NCBI RefSeq assembly: GCF_004923315.1
Contig: NZ_CP039650.1
Coordinates: forward strand, 558,001 to 622,000
Length of the DNA: 64,000 nucleotides
Direction: 5' to 3'
Origin: Azospirillum sp. TSA2s
GTDB taxonomy: Bacteria > Pseudomonadota > Alphaproteobacteria > Azospirillales > Azospirillaceae
Shown: one piece after another, positions 17,544 to 26,798 of the stretch
Position numbering within the stretch: position 1 is the stretch's first letter
How the letters are laid out: every line of letters starts with the position of its first letter
Translations under genes and position numbers: made by a program
Notes under the pieces: model-generated
Seen by the model: the letters and a program-made list of their open reading frames with translations, nothing else
What the model was told of the DNA's origin: nothing
Database searches by the model: none

Positions 17544-17618
17544 TGGAGCGGGCGAAGGGATTCGAACCCTCGACCCCAACCTTGGCAAGGTTGTGCTCTA
17601 CCCCTGAGCTACGCCCGC
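17544..17618 (-). tRNA. tRNA-Gly (anticodon GCC)
   Basis: 75-nt minus-strand cloverleaf. Acceptor GCGGGCG pairs with CGCCCGC, the discriminator is T and CCA is encoded. The anticodon loop TTGCCAA gives GCC, and the T arm contains GGTTCGAATCC. Confidence 0.97.
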
Positions 17619-17763
17619 GCTCCGTACCGTCGTTCAGCGCTTTGTCAGTGCCGTCCGGCGGTGTGCGGCGGACTATACTCATCGGCCGACGCAATGCAAG
17701 GGCCTTGTTTCAGATTTTTTCACCGGCTGGACGATTTTCCGAACAGCCGGTAAAAGGGCTGTC

Positions 17764-18336
17764 ATGGACACCGCATCGCTCCCCCTTCCGGGCGCCTCCC
17801 TGCCAGATGGCGACGCGCCTCTGCCGACCTCTCCGGACCAGTTGCTGGCGCGGCTCGACGCGCTGGGCATCCAGGCGACCACGCACAGCCACCCGCCGCT
17901 GCACACGGTGGAGGAGAGCAAGGCCCTGCGCGGCGCCCTGCCCGGCGGCCACTGCAAGAACCTGTTCCTGAAGGACAAGAAGGACCAGCATTGGCTGGTG
18001 GTGGCGCTGGAGGATGCGCCGATCGACCTGAACCGGCTGGACAAGGTCATCGGGTCGGCGCGGCTGTCCTTCGCTTCGGCGGAACGGCTTTGGCGCTTTC
18101 TCGGCATCCGGCCGGGGTCGGTCACGCCCTTCGCCCTGGTCAACGACACCGAGCGCAAGGTCCGCGTGGTCCTGCAGCAGGCGATGATGGAGCATGACCT
18201 GCTGAACTATCATCCGCTGTTGAACGACCGCACCACGGCGATCCGGCGCGACGACCTGCTGCGCTTCATCCGCGCCTGCGGTCACGAACCGGCGATCGTC
18301 GAGTTCGGCCGCATCGAGGCCGACAGGGCGGAGTGA
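17764..18336 (+). CDS. Aminoacyl-tRNA editing protein, ProXp-ala/PrdX type (YbaK superfamily)
   Basis: 190-residue free-standing editing domain. HTVEESKALRGALPGGHCKN (residues 47-66) and the adjoining LFLKDKKD match the ProXp-ala/PrdX group, with Lys65 in the position of the catalytic lysine. SVTPFALVNDTE and the closing strand-helix segment fit as well. The family hydrolyses alanine mis-attached to tRNA-Pro, a backup to prolyl-tRNA synthetases that lack their own editing domain, as in Caulobacter. Residues 1-22 are a variable extension, so a later start is possible. Confidence 0.88.
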   Translation: MDTASLPLPGASLPDGDAPLPTSPDQLLARLDALGIQATTHSHPPLHTVEESKALRGALPGGHCKNLFLKDKKDQHWLVVALEDAPIDLNRLDKVIGSARLSFASAERLWRFLGIRPGSVTPFALVNDTERKVRVVLQQAMMEHDLLNYHPLLNDRTTAIRRDDLLRFIRACGHEPAIVEFGRIEADRAE

Positions 18337-18526
18337 GGGACCGGCGGTTCCGCGCAACGCCTGCCCATGCAATGCTTGCCCACGCAATGCTTGCTTGAGC
18401 CGACTTGCGCGCTCACATATGTCGGCAACGATTAGGGTCCGGGCCGCCAGCGGCCGGATCGGCAACTCCATGGCCCACCGGGATGTCCTAATGGGCCAGG
18501 CATCACCAACGGGACCGAAACACGCC

Positions 18527-19483
18527 ATGTTCTCCATGCCCCCCGCCAACGGGTCCAAGCCCGCCGCTCCCGGTGCCGCCCCCGGTGCCGCCGACATCGT
18601 CAAGGACAGCACCGACCGCGCCTTCATGGCGGACGTGATCGAGGCCTCGGCCGACGTCCCGGTGATCGTCGATTTCTGGGCACCCTGGTGCGGCCCCTGC
18701 AAGCAGCTGGGTCCGATCATCGAAAAGGTGGTGCGCGCCGCCAAGGGCGCAGTGCGCCTGGTGAAGATCGACACCGACGCCAACCCGATGATCGCCTCGC
18801 AGCTGCGCGTGCAGTCGATCCCGGCGGTCTACGCCTTCTTCCAGGGCCGCCCGGTCGACGGCTTCATGGGCGCCCTGCCCGAATCGCAGGTGAAGGCCTT
18901 CGTCGACAAGCTGGTGGCGCTGGCCAAGCAGGCCGGTGCAGGCGGCGGTGCCGGCGAGATGCTGGAGGAAGCCTTCGCCCAGGCGAAGGAGATGATGGAG
19001 GCCGGCGACCTGCAGGGCGCGCTCGACCTCTACAGCCAGATCATGCAGGCCGAGCCGGAGAACGCCCAGGCCTATGCCGGCATCATCCGCTGCCTGATCG
19101 CCGCCGGCGACCTGGAGAACGCCAAGCAGATGCTGGCCCAGTCCCCGGAAGCCATCGCCAAGGACAAGGAGCTGGCCAACGTCCGCGCCGCTCTCGACGT
19201 GGCGGAGCAGGCTGCCAACGCCGGCCCGATCCCGGAGCTGATGGAGAAGGTCGCCCACGACCCGAACGACCATGCCGCGCGCTTCGACCTCGCCATGGCG
19301 CTGTTCGCCGCCGGCAAGCGTGAAGCGGCGGTGGACGAGCTTCTGGAGATCTTCAAGCGCGACCGGACCTGGAACGACGACGGCGCCCGCAAGCAGCTGG
19401 TGAAGTTCTTCGAGGCGTTCGGCCAGACCGATCCGCTGACGGTGAAGACCCGCCGCCGTCTGTCGACCATGATGTTCAGCTGA
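18527..19483 (+). CDS. Thioredoxin-TPR fusion, CnoX/YbbN-like
   Basis: 318 residues. A thioredoxin domain (about 25-130) with the active site W-C-G-P-C at 54-58 and the cis-proline segment VQSIPAVYAFF is followed by a helical region of TPR-like repeats (about 145-318, for example GDLQGALDLYSQIMQAEPEN). This is the CnoX layout: a chaperedoxin that holds unfolding proteins and protects their cysteines. E. coli CnoX has SXXC, while this one keeps the redox CXXC as in Caulobacter CnoX. The frame is open to 18395; the ATG at 18527 fits the family. The Lon-N protein gene follows after 57 bp. Confidence 0.88.
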   Translation: MFSMPPANGSKPAAPGAAPGAADIVKDSTDRAFMADVIEASADVPVIVDFWAPWCGPCKQLGPIIEKVVRAAKGAVRLVKIDTDANPMIASQLRVQSIPAVYAFFQGRPVDGFMGALPESQVKAFVDKLVALAKQAGAGGGAGEMLEEAFAQAKEMMEAGDLQGALDLYSQIMQAEPENAQAYAGIIRCLIAAGDLENAKQMLAQSPEAIAKDKELANVRAALDVAEQAANAGPIPELMEKVAHDPNDHAARFDLAMALFAAGKREAAVDELLEIFKRDRTWNDDGARKQLVKFFEAFGQTDPLTVKTRRRLSTMMFS

Positions 19484-19540
19484 CGCTTTTCCGAAAGCAG
19501 GACGGCTGTTCCATCGGCGAAGGGGTTCTATCTGATTGGC

Positions 19541-20209
19541 ATGACCAGAAACCCCTTCGACGCCGAATTCGGCCAGTTGCCGGCGATGCTGCCGATCTTC
19601 CCACTGGCCGGCGTTCTGCTGCTGCCGCGGGCGCGGCTGCCGCTGAACATCTTCGAGCCCCGTTACCTCGCCATGGTCGAGGACGCGCTGGGCAGCGGCC
19701 GCATGATCGGCATGGTCCAGCCGCTCGACCCGGCCGGACGGGAGCGCGAGCCGGCCGTCTATCCCTGCGGCTGCGCCGGCCGCATCACCAGCTTCGCCGA
19801 GACCGATGACGGCCGCCTGCTGATCACCCTGACCGGAGTCGCCCGGTTCGAGATCGGACGCGAAGTGGAGGGTGCGCGCGGATATCGGCGGGTCGTTCCC
19901 GATTGGCGCCCCTTCCAAGCCGACCTGGAGCCCGAGTCCTGCGGCGACATCGACCGCAACCGGCTGCTCGGCGCGCTGAAAAGCTATTTCCGCGTCCAGG
20001 GCCTGTCGGTCGACTGGAAATCCATCGAATCGACGCTGGACGAGCGGCTGGTCAACTCTCTGGCGATGATCTGCCCCTTCACGCCCGGCGAAAAACAGGC
20101 GCTGCTGGAGGCGCCGACCCTGGGCGAACGCGGGAAGCTCTTGATCGGACTGGTCGAGATGGCCATTCTCGACAGTCATGACGGGGACGGTCCGCCGCCC
20201 AAGCATTGA
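19541..20209 (+). CDS. Lon N-terminal (LAN/PUA-like) domain protein
   Basis: 222 residues with only the substrate-recognition domain of Lon: [20 protein letters not shown], then [15 protein letters not shown] and FPLA-type strands, and a C-terminal helical bundle ([16 protein letters not shown] region). There is no AAA+ or Ser-Lys protease domain, so it is not a protease. Single-domain proteins of this type are widespread next to thioredoxin and Trm112 genes in alphaproteobacteria; the function is unknown. It lies in the presumed CnoX-LonN-Trm112-DUF971 operon. Confidence 0.85.
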   Translation: MTRNPFDAEFGQLPAMLPIFPLAGVLLLPRARLPLNIFEPRYLAMVEDALGSGRMIGMVQPLDPAGREREPAVYPCGCAGRITSFAETDDGRLLITLTGVARFEIGREVEGARGYRRVVPDWRPFQADLEPESCGDIDRNRLLGALKSYFRVQGLSVDWKSIESTLDERLVNSLAMICPFTPGEKQALLEAPTLGERGKLLIGLVEMAILDSHDGDGPPPKH

Positions 20210-20255
20210 CCTTCTTCCAATCACCGCCCTTCTTCCAATCATTACGAGACACGAG

Positions 20256-20486
20256 ATGGCGACGCCCGAGGACAAGAGCAGCGAAGCGAAAACCAACGCC
20301 CGCGTCGACCCGAAGCTGCTGGAGATCCTGGTCTGCCCGCTGACCAAGGGTCCGCTGCGCTATGACGCCGAGCGCGCCGAGCTGGTCAGCGAGCGTGCCG
20401 GTCTGGCCTATCCGATTCGCGACGGCATCCCGATCATGCTGATCGACGAGGCCCGCAGCCTGGACAAGGCGGGGTCGCAGCGATGA
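20256..20486 (+). CDS. Trm112-family protein
   Basis: 76 residues matching the UPF0434/Trm112 family: [20 protein letters not shown] at the N-terminus of the domain and [16 protein letters not shown] at its end. Eukaryotic Trm112 activates several methyltransferases; bacterial versions are poorly understood. Only one cysteine remains, so it cannot form a classic four-Cys zinc site. The stop overlaps the DUF971 start by 4 nt (ATGA). Confidence 0.9.
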   Translation: MATPEDKSSEAKTNARVDPKLLEILVCPLTKGPLRYDAERAELVSERAGLAYPIRDGIPIMLIDEARSLDKAGSQR

Positions 20487-20866
20487 GTGAAGATGGCTTC
20501 GGCACGGTTCACTGGCCGACCGAAATCCGCCTGAAGAAGGAGGAAAAGCGGCTGGAGGTCGATTTCGACGACGGCCGGACCTTCTCCTACCCGGCGGAGT
20601 TCCTGCGCGTGGTCAGCCCGTCCGCCGAGGTGCAGGGCCACAACCCCAGTCAGAAGCAGACGGTGGCCGGCCGCCGCCATGTCGGCATCATGCGGCTGGA
20701 GCCGGTCGGCAACTACGCCATCCGCATCGTCTTCGACGACCTGCACGACAGCGGCATCTACAGCTGGAAATACCTCTACGAGATCGGCACCGAACAGGAG
20801 ACCCTGTGGGCCGAATATCTCGAAGAGTTGCAGGCCAAGGGCCTGAGCCGCGACCCGCGGCGGTGA
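20483..20866 (+). CDS. DUF971 domain protein
   Basis: 127-residue protein of the DUF971 (gamma-butyrobetaine hydroxylase N-terminal-like) family: [20 protein letters not shown], then [20 protein letters not shown], and [15 protein letters not shown] near the end. Such proteins are small beta-rich domains, sometimes linked to Fe-S or iron-dependent enzymes; the function here is not established. It is translationally coupled to the Trm112 gene upstream and converges on ubiD. Confidence 0.88.
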   Translation: MSEDGFGTVHWPTEIRLKKEEKRLEVDFDDGRTFSYPAEFLRVVSPSAEVQGHNPSQKQTVAGRRHVGIMRLEPVGNYAIRIVFDDLHDSGIYSWKYLYEIGTEQETLWAEYLEELQAKGLSRDPRR

Positions 20867-20880
20867 TTATTGCGAGCAAT

Positions 20881-20903
20881 CCCTCTCCCGGGGCGGGAGA
20901 GGG
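20881..20903. repeat. Dispersed GC palindrome, single-hairpin copy
   Basis: Stem CCCTCTCCCG/CGGGAGAGGG with a 3-nt loop, the same core hairpin as in the composite repeats at 48633-48788 and 52052-52199. Lying between the convergent DUF971 and ubiD genes, it may serve as a shared terminator or RNA-stabilising hairpin. Confidence 0.8.
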
Positions 20904-20917
20904 CGCTCACTTTCACC

Positions 20918-22429
20918 TCACTTCCAGATCGGCTTGCCGCTGCCGGGCAGGCCGTACAGGTCCCATTTGCGGCTGACCTTCTCCACGACGTCGTCGGTCA
21001 TGTGGAGCTTCTCGCCCCACTCGCGCTTGGTCTCCGGCGGCCATTTGTTGGTGGCGTCCAGACCGACCTTGCCGCCAAGCCCCGATTCCGGACTGGCGAA
21101 GTCGAGATAGTCGATCGGCGTGCCCTCGATCACCGTGATGTCGCGGGCCGGGTCCATGCGGGTGGAGATCGCCCACATCACGTCCTTCCAGTTCCGCGCG
21201 TCGATGTCGTCGTCCACGACGATCACCCACTTCGTGTACATGAACTGGCGCAGGAAGGACCAGACGCCCATCATCACCCGCTTGGCATGGCCGGGATAGG
21301 CCTTCTTCATGCTGACCACCGCGATGCGGTAGGAGCAGCCTTCCGGCGGCAGCCAGAAATCGACGATCTCCGGGAATTGCTGGACCAGCAGCGGGATGAA
21401 CACCTCGTTCAGCGCCTCGCCCAGCACCGACGGCTCGTCGGGCGGGCGGCCGGTGAAGGTGGAGAGGTAGATCGGCTTGCGCCGCATCGTCATGGCGGTG
21501 ACGGTGAAGACCGGGAAGGGCTCGACCGAGTTGTAATAGCCGGTGTGGTCGCCGTAGGGCCCCTCGTCGGCATACTCGTCCAGGCTGACATGACCCTCCA
21601 GAACGATTTCCGCCTGGGCCGGCACCTTCAGCGGCACCGTCTTGCACTCCACCAGTTCCACCTTCTTGCCGCGCAGCAGGCCGGCGAACTGGTATTCGGA
21701 CAGGGTATCGGGCACCGGCGTCACCGCCGCCAGGATGGTGCCGGGATCGGCCCCCAGCACGACGGCGCAGGGCAGCGGCTCGCGCTTTCCACTCGCGGCC
21801 CAGCGGTGATGGTGCTGGGCGCCGCCGCGGTGCTTCAGCCAGCGCATGATGGTCTTGTTCCTGCCCAGCACCTGCATGCGGTAGATGCCGAGGTTGAAGT
21901 CGTCCTCGCGCTTCCCCGTCGGCCCCTTGGTCACCACCAGCGGCCAGGTGATGAGCGGCGCCGGCTCGCCCGGCCAGCAGCTCTGCACCGGCAGGCGGCC
22001 GAGGTCGATGTCGTCGCCGGTCAGCACCACCTCCTGGCACGGCGCCGAGCCGACGGTCTTCGGCTTCATCGACAGCACGGTCTTGGCGAGCGGGATCAGT
22101 TCCAGCGCCTCACGGAAGCCGCCCGGCGGTTCCGGCTGCTTGAGGAAGGCCAGCGTCTCGCCGACGGCGCGCAGCTGGTGCGGCTCGCGGTCCATGCCCC
22201 AGGCGACCCGCTCCACCGTGCCGAACAGGTTGACCAGCACCGGCATCTCGGAGCGCGTGCCGTCGGCTTTGACGACGTTCTCGAACAGCACCGCCGGGCC
22301 GTTCTCGGCCAGCAGGCGGGTCTGGATCTCGGTCATCTCCAGCACGGTGGACACCGGTTCCTTCACCACCACCAGCCGCCCCGCCTTCTCCAGCCGGTCG
22401 ATGAAGTCACGCAACGAGGTGTAGGGCAT
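20918..22429 (-). CDS. ubiD: UbiD-family decarboxylase (3-octaprenyl-4-hydroxybenzoate carboxy-lyase)
   Basis: 503 residues, the expected length for UbiD, which decarboxylates the ubiquinone precursor using prenylated [23 protein letters not shown] begins the protein. [18 protein letters not shown] and [12 protein letters not shown] form the prFMN and metal site, and [20 protein letters not shown] matches the conserved acidic segment. It acts in the cytoplasm. The prFMN synthase UbiX is not in the window. It converges with the DUF971 gene. Confidence 0.93.
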   Translation of the reverse strand: MPYTSLRDFIDRLEKAGRLVVVKEPVSTVLEMTEIQTRLLAENGPAVLFENVVKADGTRSEMPVLVNLFGTVERVAWGMDREPHQLRAVGETLAFLKQPEPPGGFREALELIPLAKTVLSMKPKTVGSAPCQEVVLTGDDIDLGRLPVQSCWPGEPAPLITWPLVVTKGPTGKREDDFNLGIYRMQVLGRNKTIMRWLKHRGGAQHHHRWAASGKREPLPCAVVLGADPGTILAAVTPVPDTLSEYQFAGLLRGKKVELVECKTVPLKVPAQAEIVLEGHVSLDEYADEGPYGDHTGYYNSVEPFPVFTVTAMTMRRKPIYLSTFTGRPPDEPSVLGEALNEVFIPLLVQQFPEIVDFWLPPEGCSYRIAVVSMKKAYPGHAKRVMMGVWSFLRQFMYTKWVIVVDDDIDARNWKDVMWAISTRMDPARDITVIEGTPIDYLDFASPESGLGGKVGLDATNKWPPETKREWGEKLHMTDDVVEKVSRKWDLYGLPGSGKPIWK

Positions 22430-22538
22430 CGCAGGGTGTCCAATGTGGTGGTGGTGCGTCCGAAACGGACGATAACCTTCAACTCGGCGGCCGGTCCGTC
22501 AAGTGCGGTGGGGCCGATATGTGGAGAATTAACCCAGG

Positions 22539-22889
22539 TCATCGGCTTCCAAGCCGGTCGACAATCTGCCGCCGGTGATCGACGCCTCCAAAGAATACGG
22601 CGACGATCAAAACTTCGGCCTGCGAGTCATCGATGCTGAAATAGAACGTAAATCTGTTTCTGGTCACCGTCCGGATGCCCGGTTGGATTTCCGGATGTTC
22701 CGTGCCGCGATGGGGATAGGTTGCAAAGGTCCGAAGGTAATCGGCCGCCTCGACGATGCGACACGCAGCCCTTTCGGTTGCTCTTTCAGCATCGTCTCCC
22801 AAATCTTGGTATGACTGAAATAGATGGTCTTCGATGAGGCCAAAGTCTTGGGTGACGATCGGCGCGTAACGCAGCTTATAGTGCTGCAC
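22539..22889 (-). CDS. parE: RelE/ParE-family toxin
   Basis: 116 residues with the ParE pattern: KLRYAPIVTQDFGLIEDHLF, a central helix, then RTVTRNRFTFYFSIDDSQAE and VLIVAVFFGGVDHRRQI at the C-terminus. ParE toxins poison DNA gyrase and RelE toxins cleave mRNA; which one this is cannot be told with certainty. The GTG start at 22889 has AGAGGAA about 6 nt upstream and overlaps the antitoxin gene by 14 nt, typical of type II pairs. Confidence 0.8.
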   Translation of the reverse strand: MQHYKLRYAPIVTQDFGLIEDHLFQSYQDLGDDAERATERAACRIVEAADYLRTFATYPHRGTEHPEIQPGIRTVTRNRFTFYFSIDDSQAEVLIVAVFFGGVDHRRQIVDRLGSR

Positions 22890-23148
22890 GGGTTTTCCTC
22901 TTACGCTCCAGCATGGTGTGGATATCGGCGATCCCCTCCTCAAGATCGACGAAGGGACCGGCGAGGCGCTGATCGATCAGAAGCCGGAGTGCTTCAAGTT
23001 CCAAGTCGTGGGCTTCCGTCTCATGGCGCAGCATCTCAAGACCACGCTGAATGACAGCGCTGAGACTCGGATAATGCCCAGCATCGACAAGGCTGCGCGC
23101 GTAGGCTTCCTGCTCGTCGGTTAGGGAAATAGAGGTCTTCACGGTCAT
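22876..23148 (-). CDS. parD: ParD-family antitoxin
   Basis: 90 residues. The ribbon-helix-helix N-terminus reads TVKTSISLTDEQEAYARSLV, then GHYPSLSAVIQRGLEMLR, the ParD/CC2985 pattern; the C-terminal helix binds the toxin. As the first gene of the pair it likely represses its own promoter. The module is wedged between ubiD and the PHA genes, as mobile toxin-antitoxin pairs often are. Confidence 0.88.
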   Translation of the reverse strand: MTVKTSISLTDEQEAYARSLVDAGHYPSLSAVIQRGLEMLRHETEAHDLELEALRLLIDQRLAGPFVDLEEGIADIHTMLERKRKTRAAL

Positions 23149-23221
23149 AGGTCACCTCCCGTCTCAAATGGTACTACTGGGTAGCACCGACAGCAAGACC
23201 TGGACCCCACCCGCACAAAAC

Positions 23222-23277
23222 AAAACCCCTCCCCCACCCCCGGCGGACCAAGGGTCCGGCCGGAAGCGGGAAAGGGG
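23222..23277 (-). terminator. Hairpin after phaB
   Basis: Nested inverted repeat: GGTCCG/CGGACC inner stem inside G- and C-runs (CCCC...GGGG), about 45 nt past the phaB stop, followed on the minus strand by TTTTG. Probable terminator. Confidence 0.55.
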
Positions 23278-23321
23278 CTTCGTCACAGCTCATGAACCGG
23301 GGTGCGAGACCCGGTCCGGGA

Positions 23322-24044
23322 TCAGTACATGTGCTGGCCGCCGTTGACCGACAGGGTCGAGCCGGTCATGAAGCCGTTGTCGTCGTCGACGAGGTACAGC
23401 ACGGCCTTGGCGATCTCCGAGGCGCGGCCGAGACGGCCGACCGGGATGCGGGCGACGATCTTCTCCAGCACGTTGGCCGGCACCGCGCGCACCATGTCGG
23501 TGTCGATGTAGCCCGGCGCGATGGCGTTGACGGTGATGCCCTTGGCCGCGCTCTCCTGCGCCAGCGCCTTGGTGAAGCCGTGGATGCCGGACTTCGCCGC
23601 GGCGTAGTTGACCTGGCCGTACTGGCCGGCTTGGCCGTTGACCGAGCCGATGTTGACGATGCGGCCGAAACCGCGCTCGCGCATGCCGTCGATGACGTTG
23701 CGGCACATGTTGAAGCAGGAGGAGAGGTTGGTGTGGATCACCTTCTCCCACTGATCATAGGTCATGCGGTGCATCACGCCGTCACGGGTGATGCCGGCGT
23801 TGTTGATCAGCACGTCGACCGGGCCCAGGTCGGACTCGATCGCGGCGATCCCCTTCTTGCAGGCGTCGAAATCCGCGACGTCGAACTTGTAGGTCGGGAT
23901 GCCGGTGCGGGCGGTGAACTCCTCGGCCGCCTGATCGTTGCCGGCATAGTTGGCGGCGACCTTGTAACCGGCATTCTTCAGGGCGACGGCAACCGCCTCG
24001 CCGATGCCGCGGGTGCCACCAGTGACGACTGCAACACGAGCCAT
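23322..24044 (-). CDS. phaB: Acetoacetyl-CoA reductase
   Basis: 240-residue SDR-family enzyme that reduces acetoacetyl-CoA to (R)-3-hydroxybutyryl-CoA with NADPH, the second step of polyhydroxybutyrate synthesis. The cofactor loop is TGGTRGIG, then NNAG (INNAGITRDGVMHRM), catalytic Ser in GSVNGQAGQYGQVNY and YxxxK as YAAAK. The C-terminus GSTLSVNGGQHMY is the usual PhaB ending. It lies downstream of phaA on the same strand, with a hairpin between them. Confidence 0.95.
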   Translation of the reverse strand: MARVAVVTGGTRGIGEAVAVALKNAGYKVAANYAGNDQAAEEFTARTGIPTYKFDVADFDACKKGIAAIESDLGPVDVLINNAGITRDGVMHRMTYDQWEKVIHTNLSSCFNMCRNVIDGMRERGFGRIVNIGSVNGQAGQYGQVNYAAAKSGIHGFTKALAQESAAKGITVNAIAPGYIDTDMVRAVPANVLEKIVARIPVGRLGRASEIAKAVLYLVDDDNGFMTGSTLSVNGGQHMY

Positions 24045-24153
24045 AGTTCTTCTCCCCAGATTTAGTGATGGTTGGTTGGTTTCTTTGAGTTTTTATTTTT
24101 GGGCACGGGACTCCCTCCGCAGGTCCGGCGGATGTCCCAAGCCTAAAGCGAAG

Positions 24154-24184
24154 CGGGCCGCTTCCAGAGTTGGAAAGCGGCCCG
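24154..24184 (-). terminator. Hairpin between phaA and phaB
   Basis: Near-perfect stem CGGGCCGCTT(T)CCA/TGGAAGCGGCCCG starting just after the phaA stop. It may attenuate transcription into phaB or separate two transcripts; the following minus-strand sequence has only short T-runs. Confidence 0.65.
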
Positions 24185-24192
24185 TCCGGTCA

Positions 24193-25368
24193 TCAGTCGC
24201 GCTGGACGCAGAGGGCGATGCCCATGCCACCACCGATGCACAGGGTGGCGAGGCCCTTCTTCGCGTCACGCTTCTGCATTTCGAACAGCAGCGTGGTCAG
24301 CACGCGGGCGCCCGAAGCACCGACCGGGTGGCCGAGCGCGATGGCGCCGCCATTGACGTTGACCTTGCTGGTGTCCCAGCCCAGGTCCTTGTTGACGGCC
24401 AGCGCCTGGGCGGCGAAGGCCTCGTTCGCCTCGATCAGGTCGAGGTCGTCGACGGTCCAGCCGGCCTTTTCCAGCGCCTTGCGCGACGCCGGGATCGGGC
24501 CGGTGCCCATGATCGACGGATCGACGCCGGCGGTCGCCCAGGAGACGATGCGGGCCAGCGGGGTGACGCCGCGCTTGGCCGCGTTCTCCGCCGTCATCAG
24601 CACCAGGGCGGCGGCGCCGTCATTGATGCCCGAGGCGTTGCCGGCGGTCACCGTGCCGTCCTTCGAGAAGGCCGGGCGCAGCTTGGCCAGCGATTCCGCC
24701 GTGGTGCCGTGCTTCGGATACTCGTCCTCCGACACGACGACGTCGCCCTTGCGGCCCTTGATGGTGACCGGAACGATCTCGTCCTTGAAGCGGCCGGCCT
24801 TCTGGGCGGCCTCGGCCTTCTGCTGGCTGGCAGCGGCGAAGGCGTCCTGCTCCTGGCGGGTCAGCTGCCACTTCTGGGCGACGTTTTCCGCGGTGTTGCC
24901 CATGTGATAGCCATGGAAGGCGTCGGTCAGGCCGTCGCGCAGCATGGTATCGAGCATCTCGGCAGTGCCCATCTTGGTGCCGTTGCGCAGGTGCATGACG
25001 TGCGGCGCCATGCTCATGCTCTCCTGGCCGCCGACGACCAGGATATCGGCGTCGCCGTTCTTGATCGCCTGATAGCCGAGCGCGACGGTGCGCAGGCCCG
25101 AACCGCAGAGCTGGTTGACGCCGATGGCGGTCGCCTCCACCGGGATGCCGGCGTTGACGGCGGCCTGGCGGGCCGGGTTCTGGCCCTGGCCGGCGGTCAG
25201 GATCTGGCCAAAGATGACCTCGTTCACTTCCGCCGCGTCGGTCTTGGCGCGGGCCAGCGCTTCGCGGATCGCGACCTCGCCCAGGACGTGGGCGGGAACG
25301 GAGCTGAGAGCACCGTTGAAGCTGCCGATGGGCGTACGGGCGGCACCGGCGATGACGACTTCGGTCAT
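24193..25368 (-). CDS. phaA: Acetyl-CoA C-acetyltransferase (beta-ketothiolase)
   Basis: 391-residue thiolase that condenses two acetyl-CoA to acetoacetyl-CoA, the first step in polyhydroxybutyrate synthesis. The nucleophilic Cys is in [10 protein letters not shown] (about residue 89), the catalytic His in [16 protein letters not shown] and the second Cys in LCIGGGMG near the C-terminus. [20 protein letters not shown] is a standard thiolase N-terminus. It sits upstream of phaB. Confidence 0.95.
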   Translation of the reverse strand: MTEVVIAGAARTPIGSFNGALSSVPAHVLGEVAIREALARAKTDAAEVNEVIFGQILTAGQGQNPARQAAVNAGIPVEATAIGVNQLCGSGLRTVALGYQAIKNGDADILVVGGQESMSMAPHVMHLRNGTKMGTAEMLDTMLRDGLTDAFHGYHMGNTAENVAQKWQLTRQEQDAFAAASQQKAEAAQKAGRFKDEIVPVTIKGRKGDVVVSEDEYPKHGTTAESLAKLRPAFSKDGTVTAGNASGINDGAAALVLMTAENAAKRGVTPLARIVSWATAGVDPSIMGTGPIPASRKALEKAGWTVDDLDLIEANEAFAAQALAVNKDLGWDTSKVNVNGGAIALGHPVGASGARVLTTLLFEMQKRDAKKGLATLCIGGGMGIALCVQRD

Positions 25369-25481
25369 TGAACGCTCCTCGAAATAGGACAGTTTTATTA
25401 TAGCGCTGGTGGGACGCTCGGAGTGATTGTTACCTTAAGTCGGGCAACATGACAGGTGCAAGCTGGCCGAAGGTCGCGGCG

Positions 25482-26798
25482 CTAACCTGTCGCAGCAAGC
25501 CATTCGGCCAGCGGATTCCACACTCCGGTCTCGGCGCCCGCACTCACAACCATTCCGATATGGCCAAGCGGGGGACGCAGGATCCGGGCGCCTGGAATCG
25601 CGGCGCCCAGCGCCAGGGCGGAGGCCGGCGGGACGATGCGGTCGCGCTCCGGGATCAGGGCCAGGGTGGGCACGCGGATGGCGCCGGGATCCACCGGCAG
25701 CCCCGCGACCATCCATGTGCCGGCCATGGTGTCGTTGCGCCCGTACCAGCCGGCCAGCGCGTCGCGCACCACCCCGGCCACCAGCGGCACCCCGTCGTTC
25801 AGCCAATCCTCCAGCGCGACGAAGGCCGCCGCGGCGCGGGAGTCCGGCGCCATGCGGGCGAAGCTGGTGAATTTCTTCAGCGCCAGCAGCGGGTCGAGCT
25901 GGGCGAACAGCGCCTGCAGCGCGTCGGTCGGCAACTCGCCCCAGCGGTCCAGAACCGGCCCCCAGGGCTGGATGAAGGTCGCGACCCGGCGTGCGGTGGC
26001 GGCGTCCTCCGCATGGAAATCCCAGGGCGTGGCCATCAGCACCAGCCCGGCGACGTCACGCGGCCGGCGCTGCGCCAGCGCTGCGGTCAGCAGCCCGCCC
26101 ATGCAATAGCCGGCCACCGGCACCGGTGCCCCCACCGCCTCGACGACGAAGCCCAGTGCCCGCTCCAGCCGGCCGGCGATGTAGTCGGTCAGGGTGAAGC
26201 GGCGCTCCAACGGCCCCGGCCTGCCCCAGTCCAGCAGGAGCGGCCGGAAGCCGCGCGCCGCCAGCCAGCGCATCAGGCTCTTGTCCCGCGACAGGTCCAG
26301 GATATAGCCGCGGTTGACCAGCGACGGCACGAACAGCACCGGCCGGCCGCCTGCCTTCTCGCCATAATCCAGCAGGCGCGATCCGCCCTCCGTCCAGACC
26401 ACCGGCGGGTCGGGCAGGTCGCGGCGGTAGGGGTGGTGGCGGTACCGCTCGATCCCGGTCAGGACGGCGTCGATGCGGCGGCGGATCTCGCGGTCGACTT
26501 CACCGGTCAGACGGTCGGCGTCGCCCGCCCCGCCGTCCCGATGCGGCCGGCCCCGGGTCATCCGGTCGGCCTGCGACATTTCGTCCCTGAGCGCCGCCGC
26601 CCGGTCCCGCAGGGCCGGACTCCAGGGAAGCAAGCCGTTCCTCAAGAGCGGCAATGCGGCCGAGGAGCTGAGCAAGCTGCCCAGAGCCGCCGTCAGATGC
26701 AGGGCCAGCGGGCGCGGCCCCTGCCGCATCCCCGGCCTTGTCCCTGGGCCGGGCGGAGTCCTCCCCGCCTGCCTGTCGTCCGCCAGACGATCGCTCAT
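25482..26798 (-). CDS. phaC: Polyhydroxyalkanoate synthase catalytic subunit (class III-like PhaC)
   Basis: About 438 residues with the PhaC alpha/beta-hydrolase core. The lipase-like box is VAGYCMGGLL, where Cys is the acyl-accepting nucleophile. ERDRIVPP carries the Asp and RPPLGHIGMV the His. RPVLFVPSLVNRGYILDLS and FRPLLLDWGRPG match PhaC. The enzyme polymerises (R)-3-hydroxyacyl-CoA into granules. Two in-frame starts are possible, ATG 26798 (MSDRLADD) and ATG 26729 (MRQGPRPL). The family-like segment GPRPLALHLTAALGSLLSSS begins just after the second, so both starts force a large overlap with the PhaE-like gene upstream. Confidence 0.85.
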   Translation of the reverse strand: MSDRLADDRQAGRTPPGPGTRPGMRQGPRPLALHLTAALGSLLSSSAALPLLRNGLLPWSPALRDRAAALRDEMSQADRMTRGRPHRDGGAGDADRLTGEVDREIRRRIDAVLTGIERYRHHPYRRDLPDPPVVWTEGGSRLLDYGEKAGGRPVLFVPSLVNRGYILDLSRDKSLMRWLAARGFRPLLLDWGRPGPLERRFTLTDYIAGRLERALGFVVEAVGAPVPVAGYCMGGLLTAALAQRRPRDVAGLVLMATPWDFHAEDAATARRVATFIQPWGPVLDRWGELPTDALQALFAQLDPLLALKKFTSFARMAPDSRAAAAFVALEDWLNDGVPLVAGVVRDALAGWYGRNDTMAGTWMVAGLPVDPGAIRVPTLALIPERDRIVPPASALALGAAIPGARILRPPLGHIGMVVSAGAETGVWNPLAEWLAATG

